This document shows, in pieces, positions 35,385 through 48,070 of a stretch of DNA of 64,000 nucleotides. The number at the start of each line of letters is the position of its first letter. Positions within the stretch are counted from its first letter, which is position 1. Source of the DNA: Parelaphostrongylus tenuis (Eukaryota > Nematoda > Chromadorea > Rhabditida > Metastrongylidae); NCBI GenBank assembly GCA_019055375.1, contig JAHQIW010005980.1, forward strand, positions 1-64,000. The letters are read 5' to 3'. The position numbers and the translations under genes are program-made. A model generated the notes under the pieces. That model worked only from the letters and a program-made list of their open reading frames with translations, ran no database searches and was not told the origin of the DNA.

Positions 35385-35725
35385 CTTCGTACTCAGCTCT
35401 TTGATCCAACGGTTCTTCCAGCATTCCGTTATGTAGCGAAGATTTGGATTAATACATAGGCCAAACGAATGACTCTGCACACCATCCACAAGGCTCTTGA
35501 ACGGCGCCTTCTGTGATTTGATTGGTGTACGGCTCTATCCGTAATATGTATCTGGGACTGTGACCTTTTCCACTTTTCAATTCCGAGAGGTCGTAGATGG
35601 ATAACGAAGCTTGAATGAGCCGGCCTTATAATGGGAAGTACACTCGGATGAAAGAAGTCGTACTGCGGAAAGATGTAAGGGATCCTCATGGATGACCTAA
35701 AGAATAAGCGGAGGTGTTCATGGCT
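35385..35725 (+). pseudogene. Degenerate RTE-like reverse-transcriptase C-terminus
   Basis: In one frame from about 35,389 the translation reads RTQLFDPTVLPAFRYVAKIW, then a stop, then HTIHKALERRLL. After more stops, WITKLE-stop-AGLIMGSTLG stands where RTE elements have a W/Y-K-KLRWAGHIMR-like segment. The first block matches the LFDTTVLPAL.Y..ETW consensus well. There are at least five in-frame stops, so it is a dead fragment from a different RTE lineage than the one at 26.7 kb. The downstream assignment is weaker than the first block. Confidence 0.45.
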
Positions 35726-38700
35726 GATGTTAGCTATTCGGTATTTCATTTAAAGCAGTTTCTTAGTTCTCTATTAACACATGACGCTCGGCGCCAACTT
35801 CGTGCTATTGATGCGTGGAATAATGCCTATGCTCATGCAAATTGACGGACTTGCTAATATTCAGAAAAAGAGATTTGATTCTTTGATAGCTGAAGCATTT
35901 GAGCGGTTGAGAATAGAGTAGGCATGTAAAAGAAGCCTTATCGCTCCAGAACTATGCCCTTTAGGCATCAATCTTCAACAAAATAGCAAATGTTGTTGAT
36001 CCTTTCCACAGCCAGATCCACATAACATTTTGCATGTAGCGGCACGCACCCTCGTTGCACTTTGCCATTGTTTTGTGCCCCTGTTACAAAATTTCTATAA
36101 CCTCTCTTTCCAAGCTTCAACGTTCATTTCTCCTAGAGTTAGAACACCCGCCGCCCCCCCTCATGGATTCAACCGAGCCGAAGTGTTTCGTTTGGTCCGA
36201 ATTTTGGTCAACCGTTCCCATAATGTCCATTCTTTCCCCTGCTCTCTATCTTTTATGCTCTGTCTGTCTGTCTGTCTGTCTGTCTCTTCTCTCTCTCTCT
36301 CTGTATATATTTGCATATACAAATGTATTCTGTATCACTATATTGTGCTGTTACTATCACGATAAGTGGTGTAACTCAAATGCAAGAATTTGTTCCGTGA
36401 TGACATCAAAAAGATCTTGCGCAACAAATCGGCGCGAAATCGAGCATTTGGTGGAAAGGTGGTGGTAATTCGGTGCCGAAACTGACTCGAAGACCTATTC
36501 ATCTATAGCAATTACTGCTACATTCACAAGTGATTCGCTACTACTTACTGTATGTCAAGAGAGGGATGGAGGGGAGGTAGCGAAGAAGTTAGTGATGAAG
36601 TGCATCAGAAGGGCAAGGTGGTAAGCAAGAACTGACTCGATCCTCGCTCTCAGTGCTGTCCTGCAATCAACCAACTGAACGCCTAGGAATACCCCTATCT
36701 TGGCTATCACCGGGATCGCTAGGAGAATCGTTGGCCAGCACTCTAAACATTCGTAGAAGAAATTCTTAAGCAGCAGCCGAAAATAACACGTGAAATGTTA
36801 GGTGAACTTTGTGGAAGATGAGTACGAGGGAACGAATCTATTGAAAGAAAATGCTGGGATCCGCACAGTAAACTGTGATAAGAAAAAAAAACCTCATGTT
36901 GATATGCTCCCACCATGCAGCCACATTAATATCAGCTTGGACAAGTTCTGTAGTTTACGTTGTGACCATATCGGTATTTCCAATGTTATTTCCATGCGAC
37001 TTTCCTCCACTTTGCTCATTCCATACGACAACAATAATTTATCATAGCGACTGGAGTGGAATAGCAATCGATTATTAGTCAAACTACCGGTCATTGAATT
37101 CTTCGAACGAGTGTGCTTTAGTAATTTATTAGATATTCTATATAGAAATCGGTACAAGATGGTTATAGCAATCCATTTTTCAACCCCTGGAGACGAGGCC
37201 CTACTTGCTTTTTTTAGATTTCAGTAGTCATTCGATGGATTAGATTTCGGTCAATTTAAACAGTGCACTTGTTTCCTGAAAGGGTCTAATTGATGTGCTA
37301 TAGCATCGCGTCTATTTTGTTATTTACTACGGATGAAAAAAGGTTTTAGGGCAATTTAACAAGCATAACTCCTACGCACATCATGGAAATATCACAATTT
37401 CTTATGTGGAATTTTCCCACTGAAGGTCTAGATATTGTTCGTCTTTATTTTCACTTTCTTACGAGCCTCCTTCAAGTCCAACGATACAGTCGAAGTTCGT
37501 GTTTTATTGCGTCATTGTTGGTGAAAGCGTCTTTCACAGAGTGCTGCCACCGGATGAAATCAAACGAAGTTAAAAGGAAGACCACAACAAGCAAATCTGC
37601 TGGTGGACGCTGGTTTCAACCCTCAATAGCGGAGATCTTGTCCTCAAGATAAGTCTCGTTTAGGGTGTTCAATCTGAATCGTTCGATGAAGTTGAAAAGG
37701 CATCTCACGAGTTCTTTGATTTAAAGTCGAAGTTATTGTACTTCGACTAGATCCGAAACTTGGCGGACCGTGGAAGTTTCAATTTTTTACAAGCGGCCCA
37801 GAACTTCCTTTCTTATCTGATAATTAAAGTTTTTTCCGTTTCTAAATAACTAAGTTTTTGTATTAAAATTGTAGAAGAATTTGTGTTATATCGTTCTGTG
37901 GGCTCACTTTAATTCTCTTTTTATTTTTCAAATAAACGTTCCATGAGCATTAGCTTATGAGTGTGAAACGTAATCACTTCTTCACTCTTTCAACGTTCCA
38001 TGAAGACCTTTTGAATAACCAAACTTAGCTTTGAAATCATTCAAATTCATGTTAGTTGAATAATCAATCTACCAACCACAACCGCCTCGGTGCCATTTGT
38101 TGCGAATGTTCCGAAATCTCATCAACCATTCCTGCTACAACGCAGCAAAAAAACCTTTTCATGAAACAAGTACAGTATTGAAATCGTCGAGATTCATGCT
38201 ATCGAATAAATATTCAAAGTCTGAAAAAAAACTGAGAAGTCCTATCCCCGAAGAATTGAAAATGGATTTCGTAGTCCACTTGTACCCAGAATATAATAGC
38301 CATAGCCATGTCTGAATCAGCACCTATCTCGACAATCTATCGATTGAGTACAAAGTGGGGCAAAAGCTCAGTGCAGCGGAATAGATCGCCGAAAGGGAAA
38401 TGGATTTTTTTGCATGGAATCCATGCCTTCGTCCTCTGCCGCCACGCTTGCATAGCCTATTGTGCATCTCGGGCTTTATTATCAATCTTATGTCTGCTCA
38501 AGAAAACATTAATCTATCACCAGATTGACTTTAACACCTACAATACATGCTGCAGATGTTAGTAGAACTTCCACTAATCATGAAAAACTGGTGTAAGACC
38601 TCGACAGGTCCGCTTGAGACCTTGGATTTCCCTCCGCGCTCAAATGTCTTCAGTGAGACTTTATATTTCTTTTTTCTCCACTAAACGTCCCCGAGTTAGT

Positions 38701-39696
38701 TAATTTCCTACCCTACAGTGCCTATTACGTTGCTGTATAATTATTCTTGCACATTCCTCACGGTGTTAGACTAAATCTAAAAAATGGTTTCAGTTCTTCT
38801 TGAATATTACTTAATTGTTTGATTGATTTTCTTCTTAATATCTACTGTCTAATCAACTACTGATATAACGAAGAGAAATTTTAGATCGAAAGTAGAAGTA
38901 AGGAAAACTATCATCGATAATCTAGAAGGTTCTACTCTTTTTAAAAAAAATGAGAGTTAATTCAGCTGGAAATCAATAAGTGAGGCAAAAGCGTTTAACA
39001 TGTGTCGTTTTGCATAGTTTCAAAAACTTATGGGCCTACGTCAATACGATAAAGTGCCTCCAAAAGCATACACAATCGCACTTTGCTCTTGAACTATTTC
39101 TGACTGGGAGATGAATCATTAGCTTTTATCGCGAATGTATGTATTGATTTCGATTCATATAGTGTTGGAATGGAAACCGTTTACATCATGGACCTTGCAG
39201 AATCTACGGATCGTTAGCGGCTGCTGCAAAATTCATTTATTCTGACGAGATGATACACTAATATCTTCAAGCACATGAAACTTCCATTTTCTTTTTTTTA
39301 TTGACGCTCGTAGTTTGAATGCGAAAGCAATTGAACGGGCACGATTCGGCTTAGCATGATAAAATGGTGTTCCCTAGTCTCTCAGTTGTCTTCACAGTGA
39401 AGCGCTTGCGTTAGAAATCTTTGTATTTTTTATTTTGCTCTGTTTATATTTTGAGGAAGGAAAGTCTGTTTACTAGTCTTCACACAGTAACTGGTGTTAA
39501 AATATGTGAAAGAAGTTATGGGCACGTGATGGATTGTTAAAGTCATATTTTCACAGGACCCGTCATTACATATACTGCGCTAATTCCAGCACTTCTGGCA
39601 AGAAGGCTCGTTTATTCGCATTCATTTTCCACAAAGGTCTTCAAACAATTCACGAGTTAGTCGACTGTTGCTTGACGATTTCGTCTTCTCTATGAA
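35726..39696. other. Gene-free stretch with a TGTC/TC microsatellite
   Basis: A (TGTC)n run grading into (TC)n occupies about 36,257-36,302. Short open frames, for example 38,097-38,315, show no recognisable motif. I see no gene. Confidence 0.4.
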
Positions 39697-39800
39697 TGTC
39701 GTAGATTACCGGTCGAGACGATTATCCTTGCGATTTAAGCCTAGCCGAGCTAAGGAGTCTCCATATGGACTTGCGGGAGAGCGCTGGGAGAGAGGGCCGC
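39697..39800 (-). mobile_element. SINE-D tail fragment
   Basis: ATGTCGTAGATTACCGGTCG followed by AGACGATTATCCTTGCG corresponds to the tail of the 30.12-kb SINE (ATGTCGTAGAATGCTAGTCG, then AGACGATTCTCCTTGC). The tRNA-like head is missing, so only the LINE-related tail remains. Confidence 0.5.
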
Positions 39801-41245
39801 CAGACGTTGTTTCCAATGGCGTGCAACATTGCTCTATTGTCCTGCTCATTAGAATTTAATTCTATTCCTAGGACGAAGGAACAGATTTTTTTTGGATCTT
39901 TTGCTTTTGTGAGAACTTCGGCTACTCCAGTTATCGAAGAATTGTTGCTGCTTTTTGAAAAATAGCGCAGTTGTGAATGTGTTGAAGATCAATCACATCA
40001 CAGACAGAAAAAAAGGAGGTGTGGTTTCTGGACATGACCGCTTGGAAAAGACATATAGAAAGTCAAAGGTTTTTTCAGCTTAAATTTTTCGCAAAATCAC
40101 CCTCTACAGTGTGGTTTCTTTGCTCATTCTATTGTATCCGACTCGATGTAACAACATTCGGCAGTGGGCAATCGCCATGGATCATCGCCTCTCGGAAGAC
40201 GGCTAAAGGCCCAAACATTAGCCAGATAAATCTATCATCAAGTGCATCTTCACTCAATAATTAGGAAAATACTGGTTATTTATTACAAGGTTTAATGAAG
40301 GTTGATTCTTGCGTTATCTTTAACTAGTTTTTAAGTATAGCCTAGACAGAGTGTAAAGGATCGACTTTGTTCAAGCGTAGTGATAGGATACGCAGGTAAG
40401 TTACAATTAGTAAATCCGCTAAGAAACATGAAGTGGTGTTTGTCAGGACGATTCACCGTAGTGCCAGAAATCCACTGCTTATTGCATCACAGGCATGCTC
40501 GTTACAAGTCGATCGGCATCAGAGCGATGACGAACTTTGCTTTCTAAGATTTAGCGCTTGTTTGTCCGTCTAGCTGACAGGTCTCGGCCGTTATAACACT
40601 CAAAAATACAATGTGTGAAAGGTGTGAAAACGTTTAGCAGATTATGTTTTGTGCCGATGTATACATAGAAACTGTACAGCTGCATACGTTCTCTTTGCAC
40701 TGAATCAAAGCGGAAGGTATAAAAGTAGGTGAACCAATATCAGCTTGAGTCTCATTCTAGACACAATGATTTATTTTAGTGAATGTGGGGCGTGTGGCTT
40801 TGATAAGGAGGGTGAAACCGCCGAAATGTACGTAAGCCACCAATGTACCAACCTAGAAATAGCCTACAACATTCTCTCTGACAACGACTTATTATTCATT
40901 CTCAATTACTGGAAGGAATTTGGACTGTGTGGAGGCTTGGCGAAGCACCCCATGCTCTGCTCCGCCCCCAGTGGTGCCGTTACTCTTGTTTATACTCTTA
41001 CTTATTCACTTGTTATTCATTCGTTATTTATTCGCATTTCATAATCGAATTTGCTTAGCGAATCTCTCACTGCTGACCCTTTCGTCCACTATTTTAGCCG
41101 ATTTGATTCATAGTGTCACTTTTTGGCCAATTTTCCATCAGGTCACCGTTGAACTGTCTCAAAGGCATTTGTTTTTTAGTTGGTGTCTGCTTATCAGAAA
41201 AAAAAATTAGACATACTTTTGTTTTTTCGAATCAGCGTTGCAATT
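39801..41245. other. Gene-free stretch
   Basis: An open frame at 40,745-41,044 (99 codons) has no recognisable family and no splice context; I record it only as present. I see nothing else. Confidence 0.3.
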
Positions 41246-41510
41246 GTTGTTATGCAGTTAATTCATTCTGACAGCATATTTTGAGCCTTTCATGAGGTGA
41301 GTTATGACAGTTATAGAAAGCTAGGCACGTGTTTTCCTCTTTCGGTCTCATCAGTAGCACGATGCCTTTCGATTCAGTAAGTTCTTCAAAGACATACCCC
41401 TTATGCAGAGGAATCGACGCTGGGCTATTTACACTCAGCATATGGTGAAGGGATCACTTTGGAGTTCTTCAGAGTGATTGAATGCAGAGTGCCGTTTGCT
41501 AAGCTTACGA
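41246..41510. mobile_element. FB1-related single arm
   Basis: ATTCTGACAGCATATTTTGAG, CCTTTCATGAGGT, GGCACGTGTTTTCC, TCTCATCAGTAGCACG and GAGGAATCGACG follow the order of the FB1 arm at 23.2 kb. The opposing arm is missing; an AT microsatellite follows instead. Confidence 0.65.
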
Positions 41511-41523
41511 TTTTCACGCCAGA

Positions 41524-41591
41524 ATATATATATATATATATATAATATATATATATATATATGTATATATATATGTATATTATATATATAT
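41524..41591. repeat. AT microsatellite
   Basis: A nearly pure TA dinucleotide array of about 68 bases with a few G interruptions (ATGTATAT). It separates the single FB1 arm from the complete FB1 palindrome. Confidence 0.95.
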
Positions 41592-41594
41592 CAA

Positions 41595-41884
41595 CGCTTT
41601 TAATCGACTATTTTGAGACCTCTCTCAAATTTAATACATCTTGACAACATATTTTAAGCCTTTCATGGGGTCTGTTATGACACTTGTAAAATGTTTGACA
41701 AGTGTCTCGGCCTTTCAACCTCATCAATAGCACGGTGCACTTTGTTTCAGAGTGATGAGGTTGAAAGGCCGAAACAAGTTTTAGTACTTTATAAACGCGA
41801 TAATAGACCCTATGGAATGCTTAAAATATGCTGTCAGAATGTATTTATTTTAGGCAGTGTCTCAGAATAATCGATTGAAAGTTT
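41595..41884. mobile_element. FB1 palindrome, copy 2
   Basis: The two arms of about 140 bases meet almost without a loop. TCGACTATTTTGAGAC on the left is answered by GTCTCAGAATAATCGA on the right, ATTTTAAGCCTTTCATGGGG by CCTATGGAATGCTTAAAAT, and GGCCTTTCAACCTCATCA by TGATGAGGTTGAAAGGCC. The core CTCGGCCTTTCAACCTCATC and the flank GACCTCTCTCAA tie it to the 23.2-kb element. There is no coding frame. Confidence 0.85.
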
Positions 41885-44800
41885 TCACAGTTATTTTGCT
41901 TGTAGAGAACGTCGAAAGTGGTGCAGTTAGGAAAGGCGCGAAGAACACCACAAGTAACATTACCTCTTTTATGCCGCTCTCTAATAGCAACAAAATGTCC
42001 ATGAAATTCTCCCCGATCGCTAACGTGGCATAAATTTACTACTAGTTGACTTCCGAATGGAATTGTCAAGCATTTTCCAGATCTGGGTGGATTCGTTGTT
42101 GAGTTAGCTATTTTCTTGAACATTATATATACGCATCCAAAAATATTGTCTCTCCTCTATGAAAACCGTCCAAATTTGAGCATATTTCAACAATTAGTGG
42201 GATTACGGGCGAGTGCATTTCGATTATTATCTCCTCAATTTTAAGCAAGAAAAAAAAGCTCCAAGGAGATAGCAGAGGGACTGAGTGAGAATTAATTTTA
42301 CGGGTTTCTCACAAACCAACGAATCGATATGTTTACGTTATTGTACATTTTCTATAATTGTATGTTACCTGACGAGATTGAGGAATGTTTCATCTTTTTT
42401 TTTCAGGTAAACTCTCTAAAGTTGTGTCTTTGCGTCAATTCTTTATCGGTTTTTTCTCCCACTGAGATAGATTATGTCGGAAATGACCAATGACAATTCC
42501 TTATGCAATGCAAAAGCGATTTTTTTATCTCCCAGTCTTAGATCGTTTGTTTCGATATAAATATGGAGTTGTTGAAGAAGTCATGCATCAAGGACATTGA
42601 TGTTTTCTCAGTTCATAGACAAGTTATCTATAATAGGGAAACAATCCAGTCCGCACTCTGAGTATAAATCACAACTACCATAGTTCGTCAGCTAAGGTTC
42701 AGAAGAGATTCCCACTTCCTAGCGGCCCACTTTCATTTGAAACGTATTATTCTGTGTAACGCATATTTATATTCGAGGGAAGGAACTAAAAGAAAAACCT
42801 CAGCTCTTGGCCATTATATAATTCTCAGAAGATGCGACTGTCAGCAGTGGATGCTTTGAGCTTGAACTTTCTCATTTGCATTCAGTGCTTCCCATGTAAA
42901 AACCTCCATAAAAGCACCACTATTCTTCGGCTCTGATTGAAACAAATTCTTCATCAATATGTAGTCTGCAAGTGTACTTAATCGCCTGATCAGTTGGTAA
43001 CATATTTCTTTGATTTTTAGTCATTTTGTGTTAAATTAAGTGTCTGTTTTCAATTGTATTTGTAATGTGAATGTTATCTTTTAGAGCACAAATGTTTCTA
43101 TGATATCAACAAGAAAATGGGTGTGTAGAAGATGCTTTTTCCTACATTTCTTTTTTGAAGAAGGCTTTCAACCTTTGGTCAATATCTGCGAAATGTGTTA
43201 ACGAATTAGAAGAACGATATTCTTGAGCAAGTAAAAGACGATATTCTGGCCATTTCTGTGATTCTGGAGTAATCAACAGATGTTGCGAAAGGAAGTCAGC
43301 GATTTCTACGCCATCACTATACAAATTCGTTTGCTTTTATAATACATTTGGACCATTTTATTGTGTAGCGAACCTCCTGATTATTTTCTAGAGGAGAAAT
43401 AAGTGGTAGAAAGGTTTGCTAAGTCGGCTGATGGAAAACAGTTCAAATTTGATCACTTAACACTCGAAGGTATGAAAACAAAGAGCTCAATCCAGGATTG
43501 GAACTAGTTTTGCTAATCCTGTTAGCGCTGGGCTACGAGAGGAACTTGAAGAAGCATCAGCAATGAGTTTTGTGTAAGGATTTCTGGGAATCATGAAAAC
43601 GATGCTAATAGCAGCGAGGTTTATGTGAGTAAGCGGATTTCAAAAGTGTGGGTAAGAAGTCAACATCAGTGTCATCACTATGATAACTCCATGATACGCT
43701 AGTGATATAGGTAGTTATGTCTCCAAACGTAGTGTTTTGAGCGGTTTCACTCTTCAGTTACGGCTGATTTTTCGTTGTAGAATCAGTGGGATACATTCGA
43801 TACTCTTAGTGTAGATATCAGGTAACTCCTTTTGATTATTAGCCACAATCGATGACATGTCATCAATTTTGTTACCTGATATTACTTTACTGTCTGATCT
43901 GTTCTCTGACACGTCATCCAGGTGTCCAGAACAACAATGTGCGGAGAATTTCGCAATATGTCCCACTGTTTTTTGTTTTAGATCGGATCTCCGTCTTAGA
44001 TTATACTACTTTCTACTTATCTACTGCATTCTAACACAGAATCGTTCCGCTATATTCCTGTTGATCGCAGTGCGACAATGGTGACTTGAATTTTTACAAT
44101 TCTTATTCCTGTTCTGTTCTTCCATAGTGAAGAGCGATGAGTTTCATAATTTGAGTTGATACACTTCATACAGTCAATGCTGACAATCCTCTAGTTTTGG
44201 TGAAGATTTGTTGGTTATTGCCATATTTCATTCCAGTCCGGGTTATGAAGCCGTGAAGCGCTTGTGTATTCAAAAATTTCCTTACGTAAAATGAAAGTAA
44301 TTGGAAGATTAGTCTAGATTCCAAATTGAAGATCTCTCCATCTAGTTTACCAAAAACCAAAGTAGTAGTACTTCGTCCTTCATATTTCTTTTCCTCCTTT
44401 TTCTTATATTTCTCGAATTCATGTTACGCTGATAGTTCACTTGTTCTTTGAAACAAAATTTACTTTTAAGATATTATTTCAGGAAATCATTGAGATCTCT
44501 GAAGCGTTTCGACTTCACCTGATCATGACAGACATGCCTTTCATCAATGAGGATCGCGGAGCCTCGGTATCAGTGATTTTGGAAAAGCATTTTTTTCTTC
44601 CGAGATCAATAAATTTGTTTCCCTATCTAGTTTCCTCAACGCTGATTCACAAGTTCATAGAAAATCGCACTCGTATTTTCCTCTGTCTCATACGCTGCTG
44701 GAAACCCCATGGAATGCGCATTGTATCAGATGACCTTCGTGTCCGCATATGAATTTTCTCATCCGAGACCGTCATCATTCATCCTGATTATTTTGTTTCG

Positions 44801-46508
44801 GAAAACCGTCTCTCTCCGTTCGCGTTTCATCTTCGTCCTTAATGTGCCCGTACCGATAGAAATCAGTCTCCAACTTCTCTGTCGCCTACACGACTCTGAT
44901 TTTTGACGACTACACTTCGCTAAAAGCTTTCCTGTTCCTCCGTTTCTCGTACATCCGTCAGATTGCGTCATAGTGCACGTTCGGCGCGCTCGTATTGAGC
45001 GAATGCATCTCGGTGCCCACACCACCTGCTATCAATCACTTTCCGTCGAGTCATTCTTACCCAATTCCAACAATCTTAGGAATTCCCTGTCTCTCCTGTA
45101 TTGCATCATCATTGAGTCAGAATCCCAAAAGGTGTCGCAAACGCGGTGGTCTGGCTCGCCCTGTCGGTGTCTTTGGGCGTTGATGCACTGAGGGCTTGAC
45201 TCATCGATGTGATTCAAGGATTATAGAGCACAGATGCTTTTCAACGCTGTCGTTCACTTGACCCCCTTGTCCGCATCGTGGTTTCCTAGTCGCTGTTTGC
45301 TCAGTTTCTATTGCGAACATTAATTTCGATCCGTTATAATGACGTGGTTTTATTTGCCAATTAGTTGACGTATTGCTTTCCTCTCAGTATTCTTGGATAC
45401 TTTCCGCTGTCCCTTCCTCGAAATATCCAGTCTTTTTCTGAATGAGAAACTTTTTATTTTGCATACGTTTAATTTATTTTCGCTCAGTATAGTTCAATGG
45501 ATCTATCCTGTGATACTTCCTAACTTCAGAACAGCGAATCTTTTCTGGGGGCTCCTATTCATATTTCCCCTTACGCCAGTTTGGCGAGTTTTTCTTCTGT
45601 TTTTTACTTTTTTCAAGTTGTAAATGAGCTTCCTCTCTGACATATGACCTAGTTGTTCGGATGAAAATGTCGTTCATAATTTGAGCAAGGATCTCCAGCA
45701 ATGTCACGTAGGAGAGGAATTATGAAATATAGATCAATTTTCATTAGACTATGTAATTTCGCATTTCAACAATATCACGCACAACTATGCCTCCTTAAAA
45801 ATCTTTATAGTTCTTATTCTCATCAGTGACTGTTTTTGTGATTTATGATCAATTATGATTTCAGATGAGCATGCCATTGTTGGGTCAGTCACCTCCAAAC
45901 GAAGCGCATTCCCAGCATAATTGTAGGTGAACTCATTCTCAGCTGATTTTTTCTAAATCGGATTTGTTATGGTTTTTGAGTTCCACGTAATCAATCGCCT
46001 GACTAATCAAGGAATATACCACCTGGCTTTACTCAAAGCGAAATCTCCTCGTAACTTATTCAACTTTTTTTTTCTGAAAAGATTCCCGCCAACACTATAT
46101 AACCTTTCCGCTGCTAGTCGGTGCGAATGGCAAGATGTTACCGCAGTCGCGGACAACGGAATCGAACAAAATAAGCTGCTAGGCAACCATCAATCTATAA
46201 GTTGACTTTTCGGCTCGAGAAGCAACAAACTGCACTTTTGGCACAATGGAGGTAGTCTTTGACTTCTCACATGATGTTGGAAGTGAGTGACCGTTGGGGT
46301 AAAACACAACTGATTTCTGTCCAAAATGACTTTAAATACCAAACATTTGCATCCTTTGTATTTCACAAGCCTTTCCTAGTCTGTCTGAACATTTCTTCTG
46401 TGAATGCGTAACGTGTGAAGAATTTGAAAAAAAAATTGGTGAATAATCAATCGGAAATCATCTTTATTTGACCACCGATTGCGGTGTTATGATGTTTGAA
46501 TAGACCCA
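41885..46508. other. Gene-free intergenic stretch
   Basis: I see no supported gene. Open frames at 44,441-44,752 (+) and 44,759-45,217 (mostly minus) have no recognisable domain; codon pattern alone is not enough to call them. A tRNA-like decayed stretch may lie on the minus strand near 43,480-43,545 (GTAGCCCAGCGCTAACAGG), without a good B box. Confidence 0.3.
43815..43882. repeat. Nested perfect palindromes
   Basis: ATATCAGGTAAC at 43,815-43,826 is the exact reverse complement of GTTACCTGATAT at 43,871-43,882. Between them lies GATGACATGTCATC (43,851-43,864), itself a perfect 14-base palindrome. The middle is off-centre, so it is not one simple hairpin. It could be a small decayed inverted-repeat element or factor-binding sites. 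Confidence 0.7.
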
Positions 46509-46512
46509 ATGA

Positions 46513-46610
46513 TGTAGAGTGTTGTGCAAAAACGTAAAGAAGGGTAAGAGTAAGAGTAAGATCTGGGTTCAAATCCCTGCTGATGCAAACGTTTTTGCAC
46601 ACCACTCTAC
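46513..46610 (+). mobile_element. SINE-C-derived hairpin element
   Basis: GTAGAGTGTTGTGCAAAAAC is the near-perfect inverted match of GTTTTTGCACACCACTCTAC. Between them a B box survives (GGGTTCAAATCCC at 46,565-46,577) after a short GGTAAGAGTAAGAG run. The TTTTTGCACA-CACTC tail is the one that follows the SINE-C unit at 17.7 kb. It looks like two opposed SINE-C tails around one tRNA-like remnant. Confidence 0.65.
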
Positions 46611-48070
46611 AAAATTGATGAATCTTATGAATCGAAAAATCTCAAAGAAAACAGCATCGCAGTACTGGTTTTTAGTTTTTTGCCCATCATATGTTTCCGG
46701 CGATACAAAAGAATGTATCACGGAATGAATTGTGCTTTAGAAAGGTGATCTTTTCTTCGTTTAACTGGAAGGAATAGAGTTTTGATGAATAAGCATCCAT
46801 TGCAAAGTATACATCTTTGAAACAAGTTTTTTTTTTCGTTTCGTAAGAAGAGATTTCTGGAATTCTCGAAGCGACGAATTCTTCGGAAGCAGTTAGAGAT
46901 GGCTGTAATGATGTCCTCTGATCTTTTTTCTGCAATAAAAATGACGATTCATCATTCGCACTATGACATGCGTTGAAAATTGGATTCTACACGATAATGG
47001 ACGACGTTCAGTTCGGTGGTTTGCTAAGAGATGAAATTTCCAAACATTTCCGGCATTGGAATTTTTTCCTTAATATTATCATGATTCTTGATGGTCAATA
47101 TGACCTGTATCATTTCTAATGCTCACAAAGCATGGAATAAAATAGGGATCGTCAGGAAATTGATAAGAACACAAATTGCTGGAACTTCTGCAACCTGTAT
47201 GCCTCAGAGGTTTTGCTCCGCTTCATCGCTCAATTCCACACGGTACAATTTAGTTTGAAGAAGTTGAACGAGTTGAGCTGCAAAATTCTGACTCATCCAC
47301 TATAATGATTATGTTTAACTTTCTCTTGACTAGTTCTCAGTTTCATTAACACTTCACCGAATTCGTTCTGTTAAAATCCCCAATAACCAGGCTGGCACAA
47401 AAGTATTTTCAAAGATTTCTTGCTCTCAGATCTTCACGGATTTTGAGCTATTTCAGTAGATGAATTTGTGTCTTTTCGTTATAACTGTGTATATTTGTGC
47501 TTCCTATCTTCAGTGTCATGACATTCGAGCCAAGTTATTAGTTTTTCATTATGGGTTTCAATTTCACATAGATTTTTCTTCCAACCTAGCGACCAGTATC
47601 TTCTGAAATTCGTGCACACTTTACATGAGACGTTTCTAGCTTATTTTTCTATTTTCAGTCATTTTCTTGTCTGATGAATTCATTCATATCGAATTATGAA
47701 TGCAAAAACTATTCATCAACGCTGAATATTTGTGGATGTTGTAAGAAAAATGTGTTCTATTGTCTGACAGATATTAGGGTGATGACATGATCAAGGGCGT
47801 GAAAAGTGCAGTTTTGACAGATACCAAGCAATATTGCGCAAAGCAGGTTCAACCCCACACTAGGACAGTCAAGTATCCCATCTCTCTACAATTCATAAAT
47901 TGCTCCACCATACTCATGTGGTAAAATTTTCCCCGATCTAAAGAGGCTGTGGGTCTTTGGTAGAGGCTCGAGAAGGCGCTAGTAAATCTATGCCAGACCT
48001 CCACAGAGAAACGAACTCAACCAACAATTAGCAACGCTCAGGAAGAACTTTGAGTCATTCCAAATGATTT
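46611..48070. other. Gene-free stretch
   Basis: Near 47,850 a GGTTCAACCCC word matches the B-box consensus on the + strand, but no adjacent A box is convincing. Otherwise I see nothing. Confidence 0.3.

Noticed and set aside
35726..36470. Gene spanning the frames at 36,030-36,468
   Set aside because: The two frames overlap the TGTC/TC microsatellite, and their hydrophobic and serine-rich parts are simply its translation.
44441..45217. Small gene(s) between the repeats and the glutaminase
   Set aside because: Frames on both strands overlap and have no recognisable domain; the minus-strand frames are separated by a stop and have no acceptor/donor series. I could not support a gene without transcripts.
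47842..47915. tRNA-like SINE
   Set aside because: A GGTTCAACCCC B-box word is present, but I could not find a matching A box or any other copy of the flanking sequence in the window.
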